Part shown: in pieces, positions 1 through 7,034 of the stretch
Numbering within the stretch: position 1 is the stretch's first letter
Layout of the letters: every line of letters begins with the position of its first letter
From: DTU013 sp964490975
Lineage (GTDB): Bacteria; Bacillota; Clostridia; Acetivibrionales; DTU013
Reading direction: 5' to 3'
DNA: 15,420 nt
Assembly: GCA_964490975.1 (NCBI GenBank)
Contig: CAZBEQ010000060.1
Span: forward strand, 1 to 15,420
Translations under genes and position numbers: made by a program
Notes under the pieces: model-generated
Seen by the model: only the letters and a program-made list of their open reading frames with translations
What the model was told of the DNA's origin: nothing
The model's database searches: none

Positions 1-28
1 TTTTGTGGCGATAATTAAAGTACTTTAG

Positions 29-65
29 GGGTGACATTTTCTAAAGTTATTGACACCCTGTTTTT
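29..65 (+). terminator. Possible intrinsic terminator of a plus-strand gene left of the window
   Basis: GGGTG (29-33) pairs with CACCC (54-58), followed inward by an A·A mismatch and a CA/TG pair, closing a 14-nt loop. The stem is followed by TG and five Ts (61-65). Stem plus T-run has the polarity to stop a plus-strand transcript entering from outside the window. It would be convergent with putP, whose stop lies 14 bp further on. The stem is short and mismatched, so this is moderate evidence only. Confidence 0.4.
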
Positions 66-78
66 ATCAACGTTTTTA

Positions 79-1641
79 TCAGCATTCATAGGTTTTTGCC
101 AGTTCGAACTCATCAAGTATTGACTTGTCAGGCTTCTTTGTTGCAAGCGATACGATAATGATCGCTATGCATGAAAGTACAAATGCCGGAAACAGCTCGT
201 ATATACCGAATACGCCGCCAATTGGCGCTATGAGATATTTGTATATGAATACCATTCCGCCTCCTGTAAGCATTCCGGCAATAGCACCGGCTCTCGTAGT
301 TCTCTTCCAGAACAGTGAGAACAGCATTATAGGGCCGAATGTTGCGCCAAAGCCGGCCCATGCAAAGGACACGACCTTGAAAATGATGCTATTTTCATCA
401 AGTGCTATATAAATACCAAATAATGATACAGCCAACAGTGTTATACGTGACATCAGCATGACCTGTTTGTCGGTAGCGTCCTTTTTCATGATACCTTTAA
501 AAATATCACGTGATACCGCTGATGACGCTATAAGCAGGTATGAGTCGGATGAACTCATCGTAGCTGCCAGGATACCTGACATTATAATACCTGCAAGCAG
601 CGGAGGCAGAAGTCCCGTGGACATTGTGATAAATATGTTTTCGGCAGCTCCCTTTGTGAGCAGTTCAGCAGGGTACAGCGACCTTCCTATGAGGCCGATC
701 GCAACTGCCGCAAAAAGTGAGATAACACACCAAACTGTTGCAATACGCCTGGATTTTTTGAGTTCCGAGGATTTTGTTATTGCCATGAATCTCAGAAGCA
801 CCTGAGGCATTCCGAAATATCCAAGGCCCCATGAAAGTGTGGAGATTATGGTCAGCAAGCCATAGCTTCCTGCTGCTCCAAATAATGGCTTACCTGCTGC
901 GTCGAGCTGCTGTACGCCATCCGCCAGCTGGGGTTGAGCTATACCAAAGAATTCAAAGAAGCCCGGTATGGTTTTAATATTTTCAAGAATCACCGGTACT
1001 CCGCCTGCAGCAACAACACCTAATATCAAAACAGTACAAAGCGCTATTATCATTATCACGCCCTGCATAAAGTCCGAGACACTTTCTGCAAGAAAACCTC
1101 CGAGGAATGTATAGGCAATAACGATTATAGCTCCTATTATCATAACTACCTGGTATTTCATGCCGAAAAGCGCGGCAAACAGCTTACCGAACGTAACAAA
1201 ACAGCTTCCTGCATAAACAGCAAAGAATACAAGGATAAAAATAGATGCAATAGCTAATATGATCTTCTTATTTTCCTTGAATCTATTGCTGAAAAATTCT
1301 GGTATCGTAATCGAATTTCCCGCTACTACTGAATATCTGCGAAGTCTTTTAGCAACCAACAGCCAATTAAGATATGTACCTGCTGCAAGACCGATCGCTG
1401 TCCATATGGCATCGCTCAAGCCGAACCAATATGCTACGCCAGGCAAACCCATCAACAGCCACCCGCTCATATCGGATGCTTCCGCGCTCATGGCTGCTAT
1501 CCATGGTCCCAGCTTTCTGCCGCCAATAAAATAATTGTCGGAGTTTTCATTTGCACGTTTTGCATAATAGATGCCTATCACGATGACAGACACCAGATAG
1601 ATGCTCATTGCAACGAGAATTTGAATCTGATCCCCACTCAT
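79..1641 (-). CDS. putP: Sodium/proline symporter, SSS family (PutP-like)
   Basis: A 520-residue integral membrane protein, by family a Na+-coupled importer of L-proline at the cytoplasmic membrane. Hydrophobic segments run the whole length, consistent with the 12-13 helices of the sodium:solute symporter family. The N-terminal half carries the PutP signature GGRKLGPW followed by ASDMSGWLLMGLPG (about residues 40-68); D57 there corresponds to the Na+-site aspartate of PutP. A SSDSYLLIASSAVSRDI stretch typical of the family lies in the C-terminal half. I chose the ATG at 1639-1641 because AGAGGT lies 7 nt upstream and a good promoter sits just beyond. A longer reading to 1692 would start upstream of the predicted transcription start. 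It is divergent from the oxidoreductase gene. Substrate specificity within the family (proline or a related solute) is inferred from similarity to PutP. Confidence 0.93.
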   Translation of the reverse strand: MSGDQIQILVAMSIYLVSVIVIGIYYAKRANENSDNYFIGGRKLGPWIAAMSAEASDMSGWLLMGLPGVAYWFGLSDAIWTAIGLAAGTYLNWLLVAKRLRRYSVVAGNSITIPEFFSNRFKENKKIILAIASIFILVFFAVYAGSCFVTFGKLFAALFGMKYQVVMIIGAIIVIAYTFLGGFLAESVSDFMQGVIMIIALCTVLILGVVAAGGVPVILENIKTIPGFFEFFGIAQPQLADGVQQLDAAGKPLFGAAGSYGLLTIISTLSWGLGYFGMPQVLLRFMAITKSSELKKSRRIATVWCVISLFAAVAIGLIGRSLYPAELLTKGAAENIFITMSTGLLPPLLAGIIMSGILAATMSSSDSYLLIASSAVSRDIFKGIMKKDATDKQVMLMSRITLLAVSLFGIYIALDENSIIFKVVSFAWAGFGATFGPIMLFSLFWKRTTRAGAIAGMLTGGGMVFIYKYLIAPIGGVFGIYELFPAFVLSCIAIIIVSLATKKPDKSILDEFELAKTYEC

Positions 1642-1648
1642 AATTATG

Positions 1649-1654
1649 ACCTCT
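1649..1654 (-). promoter_or_regulatory. Ribosome binding site deciding the putP start
   Basis: AGAGGT on the minus strand lies 7 nt before the ATG at 1641. The in-frame ATG at 1692 has no comparable site and lies upstream of the likely transcript start. Confidence 0.7.
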
Positions 1655-1672
1655 TTTTTACATTTTTCTGCC

Positions 1673-1701
1673 ATTATATCAGAATTTATCATGATTGAAA
1701 A
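1673..1701 (-). promoter_or_regulatory. Probable sigma-A promoter of putP, extended -10
   Basis: On the minus strand a perfect TATAAT (1673-1678) is preceded by TG one base upstream (extended -10) and, after a 17-bp spacer, by TTTTCA (1696-1701; 4 of 6 matches to TTGACA). Transcription would start near 1666, giving a leader of about 25 nt containing the putP ribosome binding site. Confidence 0.65.
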
Positions 1702-1744
1702 GTAATACTGTACATTATTATCAATTTATCATGCTGACGCAAAA

Positions 1745-1820
1745 AATCAAAGGGGACGGGGGTTTTTGATTATCATTTAATTGGCTAATTGATAATCAAA
1801 AACCCCCGTCCCCTTTGATT
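1745..1820. repeat. Long palindromic repeat, copy 1
   Basis: Left arm 1745-1775 and right arm 1790-1820 are perfect 31-bp inverted repeats. The pairing continues inward through one T·T mismatch (1776/1789) and three more pairs to a 6-nt loop (1780-1785). The arm begins AATCAAAGGGGACGGGGG and continues TTTTTGATTATCA. The same arm occurs at 12457-12535. Each arm also contains its own short inverted repeat (AATCAAA and TTTGATT), so one big hairpin or two side-by-side hairpins are possible. It sits between the divergent putP and oxidoreductase genes, 63 bp before the TTG start of the latter and upstream of the putP -35. No flanking direct repeat is visible. By structure this is a dispersed REP/MITE-like element; which enzyme moves it is not shown here. 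Confidence 0.93.
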
Positions 1821-1870
1821 GTCCGATTAATTCGATGTGTTCAGGGCAAAATAATTGAACAAAATCAATT

Positions 1871-1876
1871 GGAGGG
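1871..1876 (+). promoter_or_regulatory. Ribosome binding site deciding a TTG start
   Basis: GGAGGG lies 7 nt upstream of TTG at 1884. No ATG or GTG start is better placed. The frame stays open upstream to a TTG at 1815 inside the palindrome arm, which has no ribosome binding site. Confidence 0.75.
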
Positions 1877-1883
1877 ATCACAT

Positions 1884-3020
1884 TTGAAAAAGATACTTCT
1901 GGGAGTGATAGGAACCGGCCTGGCATGGGAAAGACTGCACTATCCGGCACTTAATGAGCTTAAGGACAAGTATGAGATCGCAGCTCTTGCAAACCGCACC
2001 AAATCTGATGCAGAGCTTTTTGCCGATAAAATCGGGCTATCACGTGATAATGTATATGGAGATTACCATGAGATACTCAAACGTGATGATCTCGATGCAA
2101 TAGATATCCTTGTTCCCATCGAAATGAATTACAAGGTTTCTGCAGACACGGCCAAGGCAGGATTTGATTTTATTTGTGAGAAACCGCTGGCTCCCGACAT
2201 GGAGCAGGCTAAAAAGTTTCTTGAATTGGCAGAAAAAAATAGCAATCTGAAAATAATGATAGCCGAGAATTACAGATACTCTGAGGAGTATAATAAAATC
2301 AAGCAGCTTGTTGATGAAAAACGTACAGGGGATGTCGTTTATTTCATAAAGAACAATATCACCTGTTTCCCGTGCGAGATGAGCCAGGATACTTATGCTG
2401 GCACGGAATGGCGGCAGCATCCCAAGTACCCGGGAGGAGCATTTCTTGACGCAGCCCTTCATGATATAGCGGGTATGAGGCACATATTCGGAGATATAGA
2501 ATGTGTACAAGCCTTTGGCAAACCACAGGAGCAGGATTTCAACCCCTATGTTTCGGTGAATACAAATATTCTGTTTAAAAGCGGCGTCATAGGCCAGTTC
2601 AATTACTATCCCTCAGGTAATGAAGCAATTAAGCCTTTGGTAGGCTTCAGGATTTTTGGCACAAACGGACAAATATATCTTGAGGACAAGACCTCAGGCA
2701 ACATCACCGCAGCATACAATGACGGCAGAACGGAAACCATCAATTTTACACCTGAACGCGGTTACTACAATGAGCTTCTGAACTTTTACAACGCCTTCAA
2801 CGGAACAGAGAAAATACTTGTGACACCTGAAGTTGAGTATGGTGATGTAAAGACGGTCTTCCAAATACTTTATTCTGTAAAATCACGCAGCATAGCATAT
2901 GTTGATACACCGGAGAAGGCAGCCGGAGACCTGGTCGGAGATATTGTTGCTTCATTGGAGAGCGAAATAGATAGATTATGCAACCAAGGCGCACAGGACA
3001 GTAATAATTTGCTTCATTGA
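1884..3020 (+). CDS. Gfo/Idh/MocA-family NAD(P)-dependent oxidoreductase
   Basis: A 378-residue cytoplasmic dehydrogenase-like protein. The N-terminus holds a Rossmann fold with the dinucleotide loop GVIGTG (residues 7-12). The family motif EKP lies at 99-101 (ICEKPLAPDMEQA). The central substrate domain has GGAFLDAALHDIAGMRHIFG with a histidine at 193, where many family members have their catalytic or metal-near histidine. Length is normal for the family. Members oxidise or reduce sugars, inositols or related polyols, and the substrate cannot be told from sequence. The start is a TTG supported by GGAGGG 7 nt upstream; a TTG at 1815 would add 23 unrelated residues. The gene is monocistronic as far as can be seen, and no clear promoter is visible between the palindrome and the start, so it may be read from within or through the repeat. 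Confidence 0.9.
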   Translation: MKKILLGVIGTGLAWERLHYPALNELKDKYEIAALANRTKSDAELFADKIGLSRDNVYGDYHEILKRDDLDAIDILVPIEMNYKVSADTAKAGFDFICEKPLAPDMEQAKKFLELAEKNSNLKIMIAENYRYSEEYNKIKQLVDEKRTGDVVYFIKNNITCFPCEMSQDTYAGTEWRQHPKYPGGAFLDAALHDIAGMRHIFGDIECVQAFGKPQEQDFNPYVSVNTNILFKSGVIGQFNYYPSGNEAIKPLVGFRIFGTNGQIYLEDKTSGNITAAYNDGRTETINFTPERGYYNELLNFYNAFNGTEKILVTPEVEYGDVKTVFQILYSVKSRSIAYVDTPEKAAGDLVGDIVASLESEIDRLCNQGAQDSNNLLH

Positions 3021-3388
3021 CTCCATACGGTAATCGTATGATTTGAGCAAAAATTATTCACCCATAAAACAATTGTCATGGCCAAAAACTTGAGTATAGG
3101 GCAAGTAATTACATGATAGATTGTCATAAAGCGCCTAAAGCAAAAATTATGTGCACCTATCAATATGAAAAGTGGACTATTCGAGAAATTTTGTCCAGGC
3201 GATTGCTTGACGTATTGGAAATCATCACGGTAACCACATGAAGCGATAATTTCAAATCCGGGAACTGAGATTTTATTAGTCATGACTTTTTTCATACGTG
3301 CACTGTGATTGACTCCGGATAGCTTCTTGTAAATTTAAGTATATAGTGTTATTATTTTATATAATTTATAAATGCAAAGAAGATATTT
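3021..3388. other. Intergenic stretch without a recognisable gene
   Basis: This 368-bp stretch holds no gene I can support. A minus-strand reading frame of 93 codons (3014-3295) exists, but it has no ribosome binding site, overlaps the oxidoreductase stop and resembles nothing I know. The plus frame over the same DNA is partly open but broken by several stops, as decayed coding sequence might be. A small inverted repeat (CATACG at 3024-3029, CGTATG at 3035-3040) lacks a T-run, so it is a poor terminator. A 9-bp word, ATTGACTCC, occurs at both ends (3016-3024 and 3308-3316). The final 60 bases are very AT-rich and could hold a promoter for the next gene. Confidence 0.5.
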
Positions 3389-3709
3389 ATGATACAAGTC
3401 ATAGTAAATTTAATTACAATAGCAGCAGCAATACTTGCCTTATTTACGGCGGCTTGGCGGCTGAAATGTTCAGGAATGAGCCTTACAGGCCTGTTCTGTG
3501 AACTGGATATGTGCTTGGCTGATTCACCGGCCCAAGTCGCATTTTTTATGTTTTCTATTGCCGCCGCTATGGCAGCAACAGTCCTTGTGGCCGCATTTTA
3601 TCAATTTGCTACGCTATGGATTATAACTCTCGATATTCTATCCATCCAAAGCAGTTTATTACTGATCAAATTCCACCGGTTAAAAATGCATTCCCTGGCT
3701 TCACTGTAA
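3389..3709 (+). CDS. Possible small membrane protein, unknown function
   Basis: A 106-residue reading frame beginning with ATG. Hydrophobic segments lie at about residues 3-23 and 50-71, with a possible third at 72-93, separated by a short loop containing two cysteines (GLFCELDMC). The alanine-rich composition and clustered hydrophobicity look like a genuine membrane protein. The start is supported only by a weak AAAGAAGA about 5 nt upstream, and the AT-rich DNA before it could be a promoter. I do not recognise a family. It stands alone, with non-coding DNA on both sides. It could be a true orphan gene, a remnant of a longer membrane protein, or a chance frame. Confidence 0.4.
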   Translation: MIQVIVNLITIAAAILALFTAAWRLKCSGMSLTGLFCELDMCLADSPAQVAFFMFSIAAAMAATVLVAAFYQFATLWIITLDILSIQSSLLLIKFHRLKMHSLASL

Positions 3710-3840
3710 AGTATTAAAAATGGCATAGGTATGGTTAAAAGCTGCCTAAGTACTTAGCACGCTTTATTGAACGAGCATACAGACAAGAGCCTGATAAACG
3801 AGCATATGTATGGGACCCGCGTTAAGTAACCGCCTGCCTG

Positions 3841-4141
3841 CTCTCGGCGCACCTGTGCTCCCCTGCTCTCGGCGCACCTGTACCACCTACTCTCGGCGCA
3901 CCTGTACCACCTACTCTCGGCGCACCTGTGCTCCCCTGCTCTCGGCGCACCTGTACCGTCTGCTCTCGGCGCACCTGTACCGTCTGCTCTNNNNNNNNNN
4001 NNNNNNNNNNNNNNNNNNNNNNNNNNNNNNNNNNNNNNNNNNNNNNNNNNNNNNNNNNNNNNNNNNNNNNNNNNNNNNNNNNNNNNNNNNCTGCTCTCGG
4101 CGCACCTGTACCGTCTGCTCTCGGCGCACCTGTACCGTCTG
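3841..4141. repeat. 24/25-bp GC-rich tandem repeat with invariant 16-bp core
   Basis: Six complete units precede the gap (starting 3841, 3866, 3890, 3914, 3939, 3963), a seventh is cut by the Ns at 3987, and two more follow the gap (4094, 4118), with a degenerate start at 4142. Each unit is the invariant core CTCTCGGCGCACCTGT plus a tail of three types: GCTCCCCTG (9), ACCACCTA (8) or ACCGTCTG (8), in the order A-B-B-A-C-C-gap-C-C. It is much more GC-rich than its surroundings. The A units are 25 bp and shift the frame, arguing against a coding role. The array ends about 90 bp before the secA2 start. Confidence 0.93.
3991..4090. other. Assembly gap of 100 Ns inside the tandem repeat
   Basis: Exactly 100 Ns, the usual placeholder for a gap of unknown size. 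The same C-type repeat units occur on both sides, so the true array is probably longer or shorter than shown and was not resolved by the reads. Confidence 0.97.
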
Positions 4142-4228
4142 CTCTTGCCTGTTCCCTGCATTCCCTGCCCGCAGCCGCATCTGTACCTTTATCTATTGAT
4201 TTTATGTGAAGCATAAAGGAGGAAAAAC

Positions 4229-6622
4229 GTGAAAATGAAAAAAATAAATATATTCAATAAACTTGATAATATGCGTACAGCAGAGCTCAATCTGGAACCT
4301 GCCCACAAGCTTTTGGCAGGAATAAATGCTATTGATCTGAGCACTCTAGGTGACAGTGAATTAAAGCAAATGTCAGCCGGTCTTAAGCTCCGTGCCACAG
4401 CGGGAGCACCACCGGAAGAACTCTTAGCGGAGGCCTTTGCGCTGTCCAGAGAGGCCGCCTGCAGAACACTTGGCATGAAACCGTTTGATGTTCAGATGCT
4501 GGCGGGTATAGCACTGCATTATGGTGCACTTGTGGAGATGCAGACAGGTGAAGGAAAAACACTCGCAGCGACAGCCCCGGTCTATCTCAATTCTCTCTAT
4601 GGCAAAGGTGTGCGTGTACTTACGTTCAATGACTATCTGGCAAAAAGGGATGCCGGCTGGATGGGGCCATTGTATGAATTTCTTGGTGTCCATGCTGGCT
4701 ATGTACAGGAGGGCATGACTAAGGAACAGCGACGCGAAGCTTATGCTGCCGACATTACATATGTGACTGCAAAGGAAGCCGGCTTCGATTATTTGCGGAG
4801 TTTTCTGGCCACAAGTCCCTACGACCTTGTCCAGCGTCCTTACAATTTTGCGGTTATTGATGAAGCTGACTCGATCCTTATCGATGAGGCCAGGATCCCT
4901 CTTGTGATTGCAGGCAAGATCGAGAAAAGCCATGGCATCGATCCTGTCAGTATGGCTAAGGTTATTGCCGGCCTTGACCCAACAGAGGATTACGCTCTCG
5001 ATGAGTATGAGAGGAATGTTTTTCTTACGGAGAAAGGGGTCACCGCTATCGAGAGAACGTTCAACTGCGGAAACCTGTATGATGAAAACAACCTGCAGCT
5101 GCTGGTTGATGTGGGTAATGCGCTTCACGCACGCGCTCTGCTAAAAAGAGATACAGACTATATTATACGCAGCAACAGGATAGAGCTTGTGGATGAATTC
5201 ACCGGTCGTGTTGCCGACAGCAGGCAGTGGCCCTATGGGCTTCAGGAAGCCATCGAAGCAAAAGAAGGCATTTATTCCGGTACAAAAGGCCAAATCATAG
5301 CTTCAGTCACATTGCAGAATTTCCTCCGCCGTTACCCCAAAATTGCCGGAATGACAGGCACTGCCAGATCATCCTCTGAAGAACTTCAGGAATTCTACAA
5401 TTTGAGTGTTGCTGTTATCCCGACAAACAAACCTTGTATCAGAGTAGATCACCCGGATGTCATATATCCACACCAGCAGGCAAAAATTGATGCGATTATA
5501 GAAGAAGTCAAAAATGTACATAAAACACAAAGGCCCATACTCATTGGGACAAGAAGCGTCTATGAATCAGAACAGCTGGCTGAAAGACTTCACAGTATAG
5601 AATTAGAATGCTCTGTCCTCAATGCCAAGAATGATGAGCAGGAAGCTGCAATAATAGCTAATGCAGGAATGCCTGGAGCTGTTACGGTTTCGACAAATAT
5701 GGCTGGCAGAGGCACCGACATAAAGCTCGGCGGTGCTGATGAGAAGGAATATGATCGTGTGGTAGCGCTAGGTGGTCTTTATGTCATCGGTACAAACAAG
5801 TATGAAAGCAGGAGGATAGATGACCAGCTGCGCGGCAGGGCCGGCCGTCAGGGCGATCCAGGTTCTTCAAGATTTTTCATAAGCCTTGAAGATGAACTAA
5901 TGAAGAAGTACAGGTTAAAGGAATTGATCCCTGAAAGACTTTACCCGGTGGAAAGCAGTTATCCTCTGGATAACAGGGTCATAAAAAAAGAGACCGCGCG
6001 CGCCCAGAAGATCATTGAAGGCCAGAATTTCAAGATACGTCAGATGCTTCAGAAATACAACGTTTTGATGGAACACCAACGGCAAATGATATTTAACTGG
6101 CGAAGCGAAGTACTTTTTGGCAAGCTTCCGGGACTTTTCAAATCCAAACTGCCGGAAAAATATGAAAGTCTTGTCCCTATCGTCGGTGAAAGAGCGCTGC
6201 TTACGGCTGAACGGCAACTGCTGCTTCATTTTATTTGCTCCTGTTGGACTGATTACCTGGATTTTCTGAATTACACCAAAGAGAGCATACACCTGGTAAA
6301 CATATCGGGAAAAACACCGGTGAGTGAATTCAACAAAATAGCAATCGAAGCTTTTGACAAACTGTATAACTGCATCGAACAGGAAGTTATTGCTGTACTT
6401 TCAAAAGCAGAGATCACAACGCACGGGATAGATATGGAAAAGGAAGGGCTGAAAGCTCCCTCCTCCACATGGACATACCTGATTGACGACAGTCCCGAGC
6501 AGCTTGGCATAATGCCAATGAGCTTTGCCCTCGATCCTTTCAATGTAATACTTTCGATTATTAATCTGGCGCTTTCCGGATTGAAAAAGCACACAAAGCA
6601 CAAAAAGGAAAACTGTAGTTAG
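4229..6622 (+). CDS. secA2: Accessory Sec translocase ATPase, SecA2-like
   Basis: A 797-residue SecA-family motor that would drive proteins through the SecYEG channel at the membrane. The Walker A loop is MQTGEGKT (104-111) and Walker B is DEAD (211-214). The preprotein-binding region follows, with DEFTGR, then GMTGTA. The second helicase domain holds GRGTDIKLGG (about 493-502) and QLRGRAGRQGDPGSSR (533-548). The C-terminal helical domain ends in a lysine-rich tail without the zinc-binding cysteine motif that closes most housekeeping SecA proteins, and the protein is shorter than the usual 830-900. Features such as VTLQNFLRRYPKIAGMTGT and the late PSSTWTYL segment look like accessory SecA2 rather than SecA1. 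The GTG start follows AAAGGAGG by 6 nt; an ATG two codons later is an alternative. The catalytic motifs are intact, so it should be an active ATPase. Its substrates are unknown, and no S-layer or glycoprotein gene is adjacent. Confidence 0.9.
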   Translation: MKMKKINIFNKLDNMRTAELNLEPAHKLLAGINAIDLSTLGDSELKQMSAGLKLRATAGAPPEELLAEAFALSREAACRTLGMKPFDVQMLAGIALHYGALVEMQTGEGKTLAATAPVYLNSLYGKGVRVLTFNDYLAKRDAGWMGPLYEFLGVHAGYVQEGMTKEQRREAYAADITYVTAKEAGFDYLRSFLATSPYDLVQRPYNFAVIDEADSILIDEARIPLVIAGKIEKSHGIDPVSMAKVIAGLDPTEDYALDEYERNVFLTEKGVTAIERTFNCGNLYDENNLQLLVDVGNALHARALLKRDTDYIIRSNRIELVDEFTGRVADSRQWPYGLQEAIEAKEGIYSGTKGQIIASVTLQNFLRRYPKIAGMTGTARSSSEELQEFYNLSVAVIPTNKPCIRVDHPDVIYPHQQAKIDAIIEEVKNVHKTQRPILIGTRSVYESEQLAERLHSIELECSVLNAKNDEQEAAIIANAGMPGAVTVSTNMAGRGTDIKLGGADEKEYDRVVALGGLYVIGTNKYESRRIDDQLRGRAGRQGDPGSSRFFISLEDELMKKYRLKELIPERLYPVESSYPLDNRVIKKETARAQKIIEGQNFKIRQMLQKYNVLMEHQRQMIFNWRSEVLFGKLPGLFKSKLPEKYESLVPIVGERALLTAERQLLLHFICSCWTDYLDFLNYTKESIHLVNISGKTPVSEFNKIAIEAFDKLYNCIEQEVIAVLSKAEITTHGIDMEKEGLKAPSSTWTYLIDDSPEQLGIMPMSFALDPFNVILSIINLALSGLKKHTKHKKENCS

Positions 6623-6691
6623 GCTTCATTTTAAACAGTTAACTGGATTAATTTGTGTTATTATTTAAATAGTATAAAGGAGGATGGATCC

Positions 6692-6895
6692 ATGGACAAA
6701 TTCACAGTAGTTGATATCGGTGGAAATGCAAGAGATATCCCTTACCTGATAAAGGAGCTCAGGCAGAAAAACCTGATAGCAGCAACAGAAAAGGATGTGG
6801 GCGGAGACACTATCTACCTTACAAACAACCTGTTTGCCGTTAAAAAAATCATAAGCGAGTACGAAGGTCTGATGCTTGATATATTGAAGAAATGA
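6692..6895 (+). CDS. Small conserved-looking protein of unknown function (67 aa)
   Basis: The frame starts at ATG 6692 with AAAGGAGG 7 nt upstream, an excellent ribosome binding site; the upstream in-frame ATG at 6653 has none. The product, beginning MDKFTVVDIGGNARDIPYL, is soluble, with a mixed alpha/beta pattern, no signal peptide, no membrane span and no cysteines. I do not recognise a family. It begins 70 bp after the secA2 stop on the same strand, so cotranscription is possible. That the two work together is only inference from position. Confidence 0.75.
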   Translation: MDKFTVVDIGGNARDIPYLIKELRQKNLIAATEKDVGGDTIYLTNNLFAVKKIISEYEGLMLDILKK

Positions 6896-6917
6896 AGCTT
6901 ATGGTATTTCCAGGAAA

Positions 6918-6946
6918 TTGTGGTGTAAATAGGTATGGGGTAAAAT
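6918..6946 (+). promoter_or_regulatory. Possible promoter of the 49-residue membrane protein gene
   Basis: TTGTGG (6918-6923) and TAAAAT (6941-6946) are separated by 17 bp, a reasonable sigma-A layout with a weak -35. The overlapping word GGGTAAAATG (6938-6947) fits the -10 consensus of the forespore sigma factors F/G, but no matching -35 is seen at the right distance, so the class is undecided. Confidence 0.3.
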
Positions 6947-6982
6947 GATAAGGGAAAAATATTTACATCAATAAAGCAGAGA

Positions 6983-7006
6983 GCTGCCGTTACATCGATC
7001 GGCAGC
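6983..7006 (+). other. Short hairpin of unclear role upstream of the 49-residue gene
   Basis: GCTGCCG (6983-6989) pairs perfectly with CGGCAGC (7000-7006) across a 10-nt loop. No T-run follows, so it is a poor terminator. It would lie in the 5' leader of the gene at 7035, 28 bp before its start, and might be a leader structure. Confidence 0.35.
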
Positions 7007-7034
7007 AGCCCTGTATATTTCCGGAGAGTATATT

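Larger units (their letters stand above)
3710..4228. other. Intergenic region dominated by a GC-rich minisatellite and an assembly gap
   Basis: This stretch of about 520 bp has no gene I would annotate. It opens with a 12-bp perfect palindrome CTAAGTACTTAG (3746-3757) and two copies of ACGAGCATA 27 bp apart (3771-3779 and 3798-3806). Next come the tandem repeat array and its N gap, and then the secA2 ribosome binding site. Frames read through the repeats on both strands are artefacts of the repeat and cross the Ns. Confidence 0.7.

Noticed and set aside
1642..1692. N-terminal extension of putP to the ATG at 1692
   Set aside because: The extension lies upstream of the predicted transcription start, and the 17 extra residues are unlike PutP. 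The ATG at 1641 has its own ribosome binding site.
2040..2510. 156-codon minus-strand frame inside the oxidoreductase gene
   Set aside because: It is the shadow of a well-supported coding region, and its composition does not resemble a known protein.
3746..3757. 12-bp palindrome CTAAGTACTTAG as an operator
   Set aside because: No gene start or promoter adjoins it, and short AT-rich palindromes are frequent (compare TAAAGTACTTTA at 16-27). There is no further support.
3841..4141. Regularly spaced repeats resembling a CRISPR array
   Set aside because: The intervals between the conserved cores are only 8-9 bp and themselves recur as three types. There are no unique spacers of 25-40 bp and no cas genes.
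3754..4214. Reading frames through the tandem repeat (EQTVQVRR-like and RADGTGAP-like peptide repeats)
   Set aside because: They are open on both strands in several frames merely because the unit lacks stops. They run through 100 Ns, and the 25-bp units shift the frame.
4424..5128. 234-codon minus-strand frame inside secA2
   Set aside because: It is antisense to a region with clear SecA motifs and has no independent ribosome binding site or recognisable product.
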